From the NCBI GenBank assembly GCA_023382455.1, contig JAHDVX010000011.1:70709-117368 (forward strand): 46,660 bases of DNA. The letters are read 5' to 3'. Made by a program: the position numbers and the translations under genes. Below, in pieces: positions 16,906-24,718 of this stretch. Within the stretch, counting starts at the first letter, position 1. The number at the start of each line of letters is the position of its first letter. The notes below the pieces were generated by a model. That model saw only the letters and a list, made by a program, of their open reading frames with translations, was not told the origin of the DNA and did not search any database. This DNA is from Flavobacteriales bacterium. GTDB lineage: Bacteria > Bacteroidota > Bacteroidia > Flavobacteriales_F > PHOS-HE28.

Positions 16906-16912
16906 TATCTTG
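16906..16912 (+). promoter_or_regulatory. -7-like box TATCTTG before the Gre-like gene
   Basis: TATCTTG is followed by CCGC and the ATG at 16917. It lacks one T compared with TAnnTTTG but has the same 4-base distance to the start codon as several other genes here. Confidence 0.35.
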
Positions 16913-16916
16913 CCGC

Positions 16917-17426
16917 ATGAGCCGTGGATTCGTTCGCGAGGATGACCAGGAGGAGCCGGTGTTCATTCCGCCGCGGGCACCGCTGCCGGCCGGTGTGGAC
17001 AACCTGGTGACCCCGCGCGGCCTTGGGCTATTGCAAGAGGAACGTTCCGCCTTGGAGCTTCAGCGGACCCGCTTGGACTTGCCCGAAGGTCCGGCCCGCC
17101 GCCGTGAACTGGCCGAGATCAACGGACGGATCCACTTGTTGGAGGAACGCATTGCCAGTGCACGGGTGGTGGAACCGGGCGATACCGGCACGCCGGCTGT
17201 CCGGTTCGGCACCACCGTCACCTTCCGCATCATCGCCGGGCCGCAGAGCGGTACCGTACGGCGCTTCACCTTGGTGGGTGTGGACGAGGCCCGCGTGGCG
17301 GAAGGGCGCATCGCGTTCACCTCACCCTTGGCAAAAGCCCTGTTGGGCATGCGGACCGGGGAGCAGACCGACTTCCAGTTGGGCCCACAACGGCAACGAC
17401 TGGAAGTGGTGTCCGTGGCCCGGTAA
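16917..17426 (+). CDS. GreA/GreB-family transcription factor-like protein
   Basis: A 169-residue protein with Gre architecture. A helical region (about residues 35-85) predicts a short coiled-coil hairpin. The C-terminal FKBP-like domain has VRFGTTVTFRII, TLVGVDEARVAEGRIAFTSPLAKALLGMRTGE, a pattern typical of GreA/GreB/Rnk proteins that bind RNA polymerase. The hairpin tip (RLDLPEGPARRREL) has acidic residues but not the usual GDLSENAEY motif, so transcript-cleavage activity is uncertain. It could instead be an anti-pause or regulator variant. Its box TATCTTG lies 4 bases before the ATG, giving almost no leader. It is monocistronic as far as seen. Confidence 0.78.
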   Translation: MSRGFVREDDQEEPVFIPPRAPLPAGVDNLVTPRGLGLLQEERSALELQRTRLDLPEGPARRRELAEINGRIHLLEERIASARVVEPGDTGTPAVRFGTTVTFRIIAGPQSGTVRRFTLVGVDEARVAEGRIAFTSPLAKALLGMRTGEQTDFQLGPQRQRLEVVSVAR

Positions 17427-17531
17427 GGCAACCGCACATCCGAAGCCTCTCTCACTCAAGCCTTCATTGGCCACCTATTGATCCGGCATCATTGTATTGC
17501 ACGATCATCCAGTATCCGCTTGGCATGAGAG

Positions 17532-17609
17532 GAAAGAGCGCAAGAGTGCGAGGGTGCAAGAGATCAAGAGTGACAAATTCCCGGCCCTCGCACGCTTGCA
17601 CCCTCGCAC
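17532..17609. repeat. Converging inverted octamer arrays, period 8
   Basis: On the plus strand, units GAAAGAGC, GCAAGAGT, GCGAGGGT, GCAAGAGA and TCAAGAGT follow at period 8 (17532-17571). After a 14-base gap, the complement-strand units CCTCGCAC, GCTTGCAC and CCTCGCAC follow (17586-17609). Within these, 17546-17560 and 17595-17609 form a perfect 15-base inverted repeat with a 34-base spacer. It could fold into a hairpin or act as a protein-binding array. Confidence 0.75.
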
Positions 17610-17695
17610 CCCAGATCACCGCCCTCAGGTGTAACGGGTCGCCTCGAGCGTTCAACGTCCGGAACATGCGTGCCGACGCAATAAGGGTGAATTGG

Positions 17696-17704
17696 TATAA
17701 TTTG
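17696..17704 (+). promoter_or_regulatory. AT-rich promoter element TATAATTTG
   Basis: TATAATTTG lies 26 bases before the ATG at 17730 in an otherwise GC-rich background. It fits TAnnTTTG only with one extra base, and also contains a TATAAT core. No clear upstream element was found. Confidence 0.4.
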
Positions 17705-17729
17705 CACACCCTTCGTGAAAAGTCCGGCC

Positions 17730-19889
17730 ATGAAAACTCCCGTTACCCTCCTTCGCTCCTTTGCTGCCATAACGCTGACCTTCCTTGTTGCCAAGGGCAC
17801 TTGGGCGCAGTCCGGCTGCACGGCCTATGCAGGTAACATCGAGGTGGACTTCGGCCCGGCCTGCCTGCAAAACGGGGCGGCCACCCTGAGCGGAACGCCC
17901 TCCCCGGATGCCGTGGTGCCGCCCGGCTTCACCAGCACCTACCTCCTCTCGCGCACCAACGGCCTGATCATTGAGCAGATGGGGCCTGCACCCTCCTTCA
18001 CGGTGAACAGCGTGGATGTCTGGCGGATCCACCGTCTGGTATCGGACCCCTCCACGCTGGACCTTGACATGGTGCAGCCAGGCACCACCACGATCTACGA
18101 CCTGCAGGCCCTCACCACGCAAGGCGGCGGTGCGGCATGTGCCAGCATCAGCATGACCGGGGCCGCGGCCAAGACCATGGAATGCGAGGAACCGTGCATG
18201 GCCTTTGCGTCGGGCATGATGATGGATTCCTCCCTGATCTGCCTGGACCAAGGCACGGCCACCTTCACCGCAACCACCGCGGGGGCCAGCACCATCCCGC
18301 CCGGCTTCCAGCAAACCTTCCTGCTCACGCGCACCAACGGCCTGATCATCGAAGGCATCGCGGCCACACCCACCTTCACCGTCAACAGCGAGGACGTGTG
18401 GCGGATCCACAACCTCATCTACGACCCGGCCACACTCGACCTGGGCATGATCGACCTGGGCGTGACCACGGCCTACGACCTGCAAGCCCAACTGCTACAA
18501 GGCGGCGGGGAGATCTGTGCGAGCCTGGACATCAGCGGGGCTCCTGTGAAGACCGGCAATTGCCCGCCAGCCTGCACCGCCGGTGCGGGTACGGTCTATA
18601 CCGACCAGCCTGACGTGTGCCTTTGGGACGGTACCGCCGAATTGAACGCCCAACCCGCCGGTGATGCAGTCATTCCCGCCGGGTTCAACCTGGCCTACTA
18701 CCTGGCGGAAGGCGATGACCCGGCCGTACTCATCGGTATCAGCACGGACCCCACATTCACGGTCGGTTCCACCGGCCAGTACAGCATCCATGCCTTCGTG
18801 TACGACCCGAACACCTTCGATCCGGCCTCCGTGGTGATCTACGGCAGCACGGTGATGGAGCTCAATGCCTTGCTGATGCAGGGCGGTGGCGGCATTTGCG
18901 CCAGCCTCGACCTCACCGGCACCTCCTTCCTGGTAACCGATTGCACCCCGGCCTGCGACGCGGATGCGGGCGCCATGCTGAGCGAGGACCCGACACCTTG
19001 CCTTGTCGATGGCACGGCCCAGCTGATGGCCGTATCCTTCGGCGACACGGTGGTACCACCGGGCTTCACCTTGGGCTTCCTGCTATCCGAAGGCTCCGAT
19101 CTGGTGGTGGAGGCGATCAGCGGCGATCCCTCCTTCACCGTGGATGGGGTCGGGCTCTATCACATCCATGCTTTCGTGTACGACCCGGCCACCTGGGATC
19201 CCGCCATGATGGACTTCGGCACCACCACGATCTATGACCTGAACGCCACGCTGGTGCAGGGCGGCGGCTCGTTGTGCGCAAGCTTGGACGTGCTCGGGGC
19301 CGTGTTCGAAGTGGCCATCTGCGTCCCCCCTTGCGATGCCGGCCTGGACAGCACCATCACGGTCTGCTTGTCAGACCCCGCCTTCCCACTGTTTCCGATC
19401 CTTGGCGGCACTCCCTGCCCAGGCGGCATGTGGCTCTCGCCATTTGCGGAAGTGCTGAACGGCGAGTTCGACCCATCCGCCAACACGGCCGGGGTGTACA
19501 TGTACGTGGTGACCCTCCCGAACGGGCTGATGGACACGGCCTTTGTGACGGTGAATGTGCTGGAATGCCCTGACCTGGCGCCCACGGCCAAGCCTTTTGC
19601 ACCTGGACGAACGAACTCCACGGTTTCGGTTGGAACCGTGGATTGCGCGGATGTGCTGGTCCTTTTCCCCAACCCGGCCACGGACCACGTGCAGATCACC
19701 CTCCCGTCCGGCCTGTCCGCATGGGGACGGATCACCTTGGTGGATGTCGGCGGCCGCACGGTGAACCCGCGCGTGGAGCAGGTGGCAACCGGCACCTTCC
19801 GCCTGGATGTCCGCAACCTGTCCACCGGTGTGTGGACCGTACGGATCACCAGCGGCAAGGAGCAGTTCACCGCACGCTTTGTGCGTTAG
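17730..19889 (+). CDS. Four-repeat secreted protein with T9SS sorting domain
   Basis: A 719-residue exported protein. A signal peptide is cut near residue 26 (VAKGTWAQ). Four tandem repeats of about 125 residues cover residues ~28-530. Each has PPGF or PAGF, then LL or YL, SFTV or TFTV, IH, YDP or SDP, G.T, L.A, QGGG and CAS followed by L or I. Two Cys per repeat suggest disulfides. Residues ~530-610 look like an Ig-like domain, and the last 75 are a type A T9SS tail (VLFPNPATDHVQI). I cannot place the repeat in a named family. It is probably a surface or secreted protein, perhaps binding to a host or matrix. The ATG at 17730 gives the best signal peptide; a GTG at 17715 is an alternative. 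Confidence 0.8.
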   Translation: MKTPVTLLRSFAAITLTFLVAKGTWAQSGCTAYAGNIEVDFGPACLQNGAATLSGTPSPDAVVPPGFTSTYLLSRTNGLIIEQMGPAPSFTVNSVDVWRIHRLVSDPSTLDLDMVQPGTTTIYDLQALTTQGGGAACASISMTGAAAKTMECEEPCMAFASGMMMDSSLICLDQGTATFTATTAGASTIPPGFQQTFLLTRTNGLIIEGIAATPTFTVNSEDVWRIHNLIYDPATLDLGMIDLGVTTAYDLQAQLLQGGGEICASLDISGAPVKTGNCPPACTAGAGTVYTDQPDVCLWDGTAELNAQPAGDAVIPAGFNLAYYLAEGDDPAVLIGISTDPTFTVGSTGQYSIHAFVYDPNTFDPASVVIYGSTVMELNALLMQGGGGICASLDLTGTSFLVTDCTPACDADAGAMLSEDPTPCLVDGTAQLMAVSFGDTVVPPGFTLGFLLSEGSDLVVEAISGDPSFTVDGVGLYHIHAFVYDPATWDPAMMDFGTTTIYDLNATLVQGGGSLCASLDVLGAVFEVAICVPPCDAGLDSTITVCLSDPAFPLFPILGGTPCPGGMWLSPFAEVLNGEFDPSANTAGVYMYVVTLPNGLMDTAFVTVNVLECPDLAPTAKPFAPGRTNSTVSVGTVDCADVLVLFPNPATDHVQITLPSGLSAWGRITLVDVGGRTVNPRVEQVATGTFRLDVRNLSTGVWTVRITSGKEQFTARFVR

Positions 19890-19914
19890 GCTGTTCCGGT
19901 TCGGGCGGAAAGTC

Positions 19915-19922
19915 TACCTTTG
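19915..19922 (+). promoter_or_regulatory. Promoter -7 box TACCTTTG of the SRP RNA
   Basis: TACCTTTG is an exact match to TAnnTTTG. Four bases follow before the first paired base of the SRP RNA (19927), which gives an internal calibration of start-site spacing for this genome. Confidence 0.7.
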
Positions 19923-19926
19923 TCGC

Positions 19927-20024
19927 GGGGCAAGTCTTGTACGTCCAGCTCCTGCTGAACCCCCCAGGGCCGGAAGGCAGCAAGGGTAGGCGGTTGTAGC
20001 GGAGCGATATAAGGAGCTTGCCCC
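19927..20024 (+). ncRNA. ffs: Signal recognition particle RNA (4.5S-like)
   Basis: The RNA component of the signal recognition particle, which binds Ffh and directs nascent membrane proteins to FtsY. The 5' and 3' ends pair over eight bases (GGGGCAAG at 19927-19934 with CTTGCCCC at 20017-20024). The conserved Ffh-binding hairpin is visible at 19967-19986, with a GGAA tetraloop at 19972-19975 and the AGCA bulge side (GGCAGCAAGGG). About 98 bases is close to the usual ~100 for the bacterial short form. A TACCTTTG promoter lies 4 bases upstream, and a T-rich stretch (20025-20033) follows. It sits between a T9SS cargo gene and an SDR gene on the same strand. Confidence 0.85.
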
Positions 20025-20033
20025 TCTTCTTTT
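20017..20033 (+). terminator. 3' end and T-rich tail of the SRP RNA
   Basis: The terminal helix of the SRP RNA is followed by TCTTCTTTT, which would act as a U-rich release tract. The SDR gene begins 11 bases further on, so some read-through into it is likely. Confidence 0.5.
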
Positions 20034-20043
20034 CCCCTGATCG

Positions 20044-20847
20044 ATGCCCTCCCCTTCCAAGGTCGTCCTGGTCACCGGCGGGTCCAGCGGTATCGGCAAG
20101 GCCATCTGCGAACGCTTGGCCGCGGAAGGGCATCGCGTCTTTGGCACCTCACGCAAGCCCGGTGATGCACCTCAAGGCTTTTCCATGCTGGCCATGGACC
20201 TGTCGGACGAGGCATCGGTGCGCCGGGCCATGGACCAGGTGATCGCGCAAGCCGGCCGGATTGATGTGGTGGTGAACAATGCCGGCCTGGGCATTCAAGG
20301 CGCCACGGAAGACCTGACGCCCGTGCAGGCCGCCTCCCTGCTGGACACCAACGTGCTCGGCGCGCACCGTGTGTGCCTGGCCGCGCTGCCGCACATGCGC
20401 GCCCAAGGCAGCGGTCTCCTCATCAACGTCACCAGCCTGGCGGCCAACTTCGGCCTGCCGTACCGGGGCTTCTACAGCGCCAGCAAAGCCGCGTTGGAGC
20501 GGTACACCGAAACCCTGAGCATGGAGGTGCGGCCCTTCGGGATCCATGCGGTGACGCTGCAGCCCGGCGAGTACAAGACCAACATCGGCGACAACCGCAT
20601 CCGCCCCGCCGTGGCCAGCGAGCCGTACCGTAAAGGCTACGAGCGCGCCATGGAACTGCTGGGCGGCAGCCTGCACTATAGCCGCGACCCCGATGAAGTG
20701 GGCCGCCTGGTGCTGCGGATCATGGCCAAACGCAATCCCGTTGGCGTCTACTACGCCGCCCATGGCAAGCAGCGGCTGGCCGTGCTGTTGAAGAAAGTAT
20801 TGCCTGCCGCCCTGTTCCAACGGCTGATGATGCAGGAATACCGCTGA
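20044..20847 (+). CDS. SDR-family oxidoreductase
   Basis: A 267-residue classical/extended short-chain dehydrogenase. The cofactor motif TGGSSGIG is at residues 11-18, NNAG at 78-81, the catalytic Ser near 131 in NVTSLA, and Tyr144-x-x-x-Lys148 in YSASK. The C-terminal part (YYAAHGKQRLAVLLKKVLP) resembles membrane-associated SDRs acting on lipids or retinoid-like substrates, but the substrate is not known. The start at 20044 lies 19 bases after the SRP RNA, so it may be transcribed by read-through. It converges with the gene at 20865; the gap is 17 bases. Confidence 0.88.
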   Translation: MPSPSKVVLVTGGSSGIGKAICERLAAEGHRVFGTSRKPGDAPQGFSMLAMDLSDEASVRRAMDQVIAQAGRIDVVVNNAGLGIQGATEDLTPVQAASLLDTNVLGAHRVCLAALPHMRAQGSGLLINVTSLAANFGLPYRGFYSASKAALERYTETLSMEVRPFGIHAVTLQPGEYKTNIGDNRIRPAVASEPYRKGYERAMELLGGSLHYSRDPDEVGRLVLRIMAKRNPVGVYYAAHGKQRLAVLLKKVLPAALFQRLMMQEYR

Positions 20848-20864
20848 GAGCCCGTTGCCGCAGC

Positions 20865-21797
20865 CTATTGCCCTGCCTTGATCACCACCGCCCGGGACGC
20901 GGTCCCGTCCGCAGCCACCACGCCCAGCACGTAAGTCCCGGCGGGCAACCCGGAAACATCCAGGTCCAATTGCAGCCCGTTGAACGCCGCGTGCAACACC
21001 CGCCGGCCGGCCATGTCCGCCAGCAACACGTTGGAATTCCATTGGGGAAGCGTTGACCGGACCTGGAGCTGGTCCGTGAACGGCATGGGGGAAACTGTCC
21101 AGGCCGTGCCATTTCCCAGGTCCGGCCCCCGCACCGATGCCGTGGACCCGCACGGCAATGTGGACGGCGGGTAGCGGATCTCGTCATCGCCGTAGCAGCC
21201 GAAGAAATTCAACGCCTCGTTGATGAAACAGAGATAGGGCGGATCCGGGAAGAAATACTGCAACGTATTTCCCGCCCGCTCCATGATCGTGAAGGAAAGG
21301 TCCGTGTCCGTGGCGTTCAAATGCCGTTCCAGGCCCAAGGTGCGCAAGGACACGCCATCCACCACCACGGACCCCGTGTCCACCACCTGCAAATAGGCCT
21401 GTGCGGCACAGCCGTCCCCGGGGAATTGCTGCTCCCAGCCCGGCGACCATCGGTCACCCGGCCCCGCACCGAACCAATAGAGCGTGTCCCATGCCTGCGC
21501 TTGGTCCAACCACCACAGCACCATGCCCGGCTCAGTCCGTGTTACGATGTCCGCCCCCGGTACCACGATAATGGAGTCCGGGTTCCAGGGGATCACCACG
21601 GTGCCCCATTGCGTGATCCGTTGGCCGAGGAAGCCATCCACGAGCGTATCCCCTGCATAAGTCAAGGTGGTGCCCGTGCCATTCCCAATGCTCGCATGGT
21701 ACCCCCACCGGGCGCCGGGTGGGCACCAGCTTTGGGCGTGGCCTGCGCCGCACACGGCAACCAGCAGGAATATGCCGACGAAACCGCGCTTCCTCAT
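20865..21797 (-). CDS. Secreted protein with T9SS-type C-terminal domain
   Basis: A 310-residue exported protein of unknown function. A signal peptide (about residues 1-21, ending GAGHAQS) is followed by a cysteine-containing beta-rich region and, in the last ~75 residues, a T9SS-like tail (VRSTLPQWNSNVLLADMAGRR, then GLPAGTYVLGVVAADGTASRAVV). The tail is type A in outline but lacks the usual PNPA start. The ATG at 21797 is preferred to one at 21809 because it gives a compact signal peptide. It overlaps by 4 bases the stop codon of a decayed T9SS tail upstream (21794-21997). No domain outside the tail was recognised. Confidence 0.78.
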   Translation of the reverse strand: MRKRGFVGIFLLVAVCGAGHAQSWCPPGARWGYHASIGNGTGTTLTYAGDTLVDGFLGQRITQWGTVVIPWNPDSIIVVPGADIVTRTEPGMVLWWLDQAQAWDTLYWFGAGPGDRWSPGWEQQFPGDGCAAQAYLQVVDTGSVVVDGVSLRTLGLERHLNATDTDLSFTIMERAGNTLQYFFPDPPYLCFINEALNFFGCYGDDEIRYPPSTLPCGSTASVRGPDLGNGTAWTVSPMPFTDQLQVRSTLPQWNSNVLLADMAGRRVLHAAFNGLQLDLDVSGLPAGTYVLGVVAADGTASRAVVIKAGQ

Positions 21798-21997
21798 TGC
21801 CTGATCCATTTGGCTGTTGCCCGTTTCCCGTCAGGGGCAATCAGCAGCAGGTTGTACAATGGTTGAAATCCCTTCCTTGGCGCAACACCCACAAGAACCC
21901 GTAGGGTGCAAGCACCCCGGGCCTCCATGCCGGCCATGCCGGAATCGAAGCCCGTCCTCGCAAACATCGCCTGCCCGGGGTTGGGCGCGAAGAACAT
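21794..21997 (-). pseudogene. Decayed T9SS sorting-domain fragment
   Basis: A 67-codon frame ends in the stop TGA that overlaps the start codon of the gene at 21797. It begins FFAPNPGQAMF, like the PNPxxGxF start of T9SS type A tails. A strand-like CTLRVLV segment lies in the middle, and the end is LLLIAPDGKRATAKWIRQ, the typical terminal strands and basic end of such tails. The middle lacks the D.xGR segment, and the body of the protein is missing upstream, where the frame stops after a few codons. It is most simply read as the broken end of a lost cargo gene. Confidence 0.6.
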
Positions 21998-22317
21998 GTC
22001 ATGCCTTCGGTTCGTTCTCATCGCCTGGACTCAATGAGCATCAAGCCTGCATCGGTTGTTGGGACAGCGCCATTGCGGACTTTGTTGTCCAACGGTCCCG
22101 GCTTGGGTGAATATACCACTACCACTTGAAAGATGCGACGAGGCTTTGGTGCCCGGACCCGATGTGAGCATGACCCGGCCGTGAAGGCGATCATGCATGC
22201 CTGCGCCAACATCCGCGGACAAACCACCTCCTAGCCTCAGCTCGCCCCAATGCGAAATAGATCGAACAGAAGGGCGCCCCAGGGCCAAGGCGGTACCTTT
22301 ATCACTCAAGGCCATCC
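21998..22317. other. 320-base intergenic region with little structure
   Basis: Short frames on both strands match nothing I recognise. A TACCTTTA element near the right end (22294-22301) probably serves the gene at 22318. The region may hold remains of the body of the lost T9SS protein that left the tail at 21794-21997, but I cannot see it. Confidence 0.5.
22294..22301 (+). promoter_or_regulatory. -7-like box TACCTTTA
   Basis: TACCTTTA differs by one base from TAnnTTTG and lies 16 bases before the ATG at 22318. Confidence 0.4.
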
Positions 22318-23979
22318 ATGATGAAAACACCCATACTCGTAATGCTCGCGGTTTCGCCGCTGGCCACCCTTCAGGCCCAATGGACCACGGACGTCTCGAT
22401 GAACACCCCCGTGCGTACCGTCAACGCCGGGGAGGCATCCGTGCCGTTGGTGGCCGATGGGCCGGATGGCAGCACCTACGTGTGCTGGTTTGAGAACGGT
22501 AGCGGTACCTACCAACTGCGCATGCAGCGGCTGGATGCACAGGGCAACCGCCTGTGGCCCGATACGGGCCTAGTGGTGAGCGCCCATCCGCAAAACAGCG
22601 CCATATACCGGTACGACATGAAGGCCGATGCGGACGGCAACGCCGTGGTGGCCTTCCAGGATGAACGCACGGGCAGCCTCGATGTGGTGGCCTACAAGAT
22701 CGCGCCCGATGGATCGTTCCTCTGGGGCCCGGACGGCGTGGAGCTGCCTTCACCGGGAACAACCGGAATCGCGCCCGCTGTGGCACCGCTTTCCAACGGC
22801 AACACAGCCATCTCCTGGAACATGAACGCGAGCCCGCGTACGGTCGGCGTGCAATTGGTGGGACCGGCCGGCGACCTGCTCCTGGCCTCGCCCATCGTGG
22901 TTTCCGCCAACGTGAATGTGAGCAACCTGGAACCCGTGGCCACTTCCGACGGCGGCTTCATGTTGTTCCATGGCGTGAGTGCCGGCGGCTCCGGCCTGGC
23001 GCCGTGGCTACTCCACGCCCAGCGCTATGATGCGGCAGGGTCGGCGGTTTGGGCACAACCGGTGCAAGTCTCCTCCAGATCGATCCCCTTTTTCCATTTC
23101 CCCAATGCGGTTCCGGATGGGCACGGCGGCTTCTACGTGGCCTTCAACACCAGTAACCCCGACAATGCCAGCCTGTCCGACGTGTACCTGCAGCGCGTGC
23201 ACGGGAACGGAACCCTGTGGTCCACGGATGGTACCCGCCTGGACAACGGCAGCTCCACACAGAAGTTCTGCGGGGGCCGTGGCGTGGCGCTCATCAATGA
23301 CGAGGACGGCGTGATGGTGGCCATGCAGGTCACGGACATCAACCAGAACCAATCCGGCTTCTCCGTGCAGCGCGTGGACACCGCTGGTGCGCCTCAACTC
23401 GGCAGCCAGGCCGTGGTGGTGATCCCGGTCGCCGCACCGGGCGTGCAGCCGTGGGATGTTTCCGCCACCGGCGATGGAGCCGTGGTCCTGCATGCCACCG
23501 GCGGTTTCGGCCAGATGACGCTCGCCGCCACCCGCGTGGCCTTGGACGGCACCACCGTGTGGGATCCGGCGCAAATGGCCATCTGCACCCTGGCCAGCGG
23601 GAAGGACGATATGGCCCTTTCCGGGATGCAGGACGGACAGATCGTTGCCGTGTGGCAGGATGACCGCAGCCCGGCCGGGATCTACGCCCAGAACATCCCC
23701 GGCCTGGACATCGGCACAGTGGTAACACAACGGCCGCCCGATGATGCAGGCGTCCAGCTGGAACAAAACCCGGCGACAAAACCGGTGGTGCTGTTTCCCT
23801 CCGGTTCGCTCGGCGGCAAGCTGGATGTCTTCGACCTGCTGGGCCGGCAGGTGTACAGCCGGGTCGTTCCCCCATCCACTCACCGGGTGGAATTGCCCCT
23901 GGACGGCCAGCCTTCGGGAATGTACACCGTGCGCTTTTCACAGGATGGCGGGGAAAGCGTGGTGCGCTGGATGAAGTAG
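22318..23979 (+). CDS. Secreted beta-rich protein with T9SS sorting domain
   Basis: A 553-residue exported protein. A signal peptide is seen at residues ~1-21 (SPLATLQAQ). The body has repeated beta-strand patterns such as [23 protein letters not shown] and [12 protein letters not shown], resembling blade repeats that commonly end in WxxDG. This suggests a beta-propeller. The last ~75 residues form a type A T9SS tail ([26 protein letters not shown] to VVRWMK), although the usual PNP motif is replaced by FPSGS. The function is unknown. Two ATGs stand side by side at 22318 and 22321; either may be used. Confidence 0.8.
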   Translation: MMKTPILVMLAVSPLATLQAQWTTDVSMNTPVRTVNAGEASVPLVADGPDGSTYVCWFENGSGTYQLRMQRLDAQGNRLWPDTGLVVSAHPQNSAIYRYDMKADADGNAVVAFQDERTGSLDVVAYKIAPDGSFLWGPDGVELPSPGTTGIAPAVAPLSNGNTAISWNMNASPRTVGVQLVGPAGDLLLASPIVVSANVNVSNLEPVATSDGGFMLFHGVSAGGSGLAPWLLHAQRYDAAGSAVWAQPVQVSSRSIPFFHFPNAVPDGHGGFYVAFNTSNPDNASLSDVYLQRVHGNGTLWSTDGTRLDNGSSTQKFCGGRGVALINDEDGVMVAMQVTDINQNQSGFSVQRVDTAGAPQLGSQAVVVIPVAAPGVQPWDVSATGDGAVVLHATGGFGQMTLAATRVALDGTTVWDPAQMAICTLASGKDDMALSGMQDGQIVAVWQDDRSPAGIYAQNIPGLDIGTVVTQRPPDDAGVQLEQNPATKPVVLFPSGSLGGKLDVFDLLGRQVYSRVVPPSTHRVELPLDGQPSGMYTVRFSQDGGESVVRWMK

Positions 23980-24026
23980 GCCGGGTGTCCCGGACGTGGA
24001 CCATCCCATGCGGCATGGCCGCCCCT

Positions 24027-24034
24027 TACCTTTG
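24027..24034 (+). promoter_or_regulatory. Promoter -7 box TACCTTTG, 4 bases before the transaldolase ATG
   Basis: TACCTTTG, identical to the SRP RNA promoter box, is followed by CCGC and the ATG at 24039. With the spacing shown by the SRP RNA, the transcript would start on the A of the start codon. No -33 element is evident. Confidence 0.6.
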
Positions 24035-24038
24035 CCGC

Positions 24039-24716
24039 ATGAAATTCTTCATCGACACCGCCAGCCTCGCCCAGATCAAGGAAGCCCAAGAGCTGGGCAT
24101 CCTGGACGGCGTAACCACCAATCCGTCGCTGATGGCGAAGGAAGGCATCACCGGCACGGACCGGGTGATGAAGCACTATGTGGACATCTGCAACATCGTG
24201 GTGAACGGCGACGTGAGCGCCGAGGTGATTGCCACGGACTTCGACGGGATGGTGCGTGAAGGGGAGGACCTCGCCGCGCTGCACCCCAATATCACGGTGA
24301 AATTGCCGATGACGCGCGATGGCGTGAAGGCGATCAAATACTTCGCCGACAAGGGCATCAAGACCAACTGCACCCTGATCTTCAGCGCCGGGCAGGCCCT
24401 GCTGGCCGCCAAGGCGGGTGCCACATACGTTTCGCCGTTCGTGGGCCGATTGGACGACATCAGCACCGATGGTCTCCAGTTGATCGAGCAGATCCGCACG
24501 GTCTTCGACAACTACGGGTTCAAGACCGAGATCCTGGCGGCCAGCATCCGCCACCCCATGCACATCGTGCAGTGCGCCGAGATCGGTGCCGACGTGGCCA
24601 CTTGCCCCCTGAGCGCCATCCTGGCCCTCTTCGATCACCCGCTCACCACCATCGGGCTGGAGAAATTCCTGGCGGACCACAAGAAGGCCGCCCAGAAGAC
24701 GGCGGCGGCTAAATAG
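24039..24716 (+). CDS. Transaldolase / fructose-6-phosphate aldolase family protein
   Basis: A 225-residue member of the small TalC/MipB/FSA class I aldolase family, a TIM barrel. The Schiff-base lysine is Lys88 in ITVKLPMT, Asp6 lies in FIDTA, and TTNPS is at 26-30. The region [19 protein letters not shown] is closer to true transaldolases of the TalC type than to FSA. The reaction would be transfer of a dihydroxyacetone unit between sugar phosphates in the non-oxidative pentose phosphate pathway. The ATG at 24039 matches family starts, and a promoter box lies 4 bases before it. The next gene starts 2 bases after the stop, so the pair is cotranscribed. Confidence 0.92.
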   Translation: MKFFIDTASLAQIKEAQELGILDGVTTNPSLMAKEGITGTDRVMKHYVDICNIVVNGDVSAEVIATDFDGMVREGEDLAALHPNITVKLPMTRDGVKAIKYFADKGIKTNCTLIFSAGQALLAAKAGATYVSPFVGRLDDISTDGLQLIEQIRTVFDNYGFKTEILAASIRHPMHIVQCAEIGADVATCPLSAILALFDHPLTTIGLEKFLADHKKAAQKTAAAK

Positions 24717-24718
24717 GC

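Larger units (their letters stand above)
17427..17729. other. 303-base intergenic region holding inverted octamer arrays
   Basis: No protein gene or structured RNA is seen. It contains two converging octamer arrays (17532-17609) and, at 17696-17704, the AT-rich element TATAATTTG, which may be the promoter of the following T9SS gene (26 bases before its ATG). The first ~100 bases look featureless. Confidence 0.6.
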
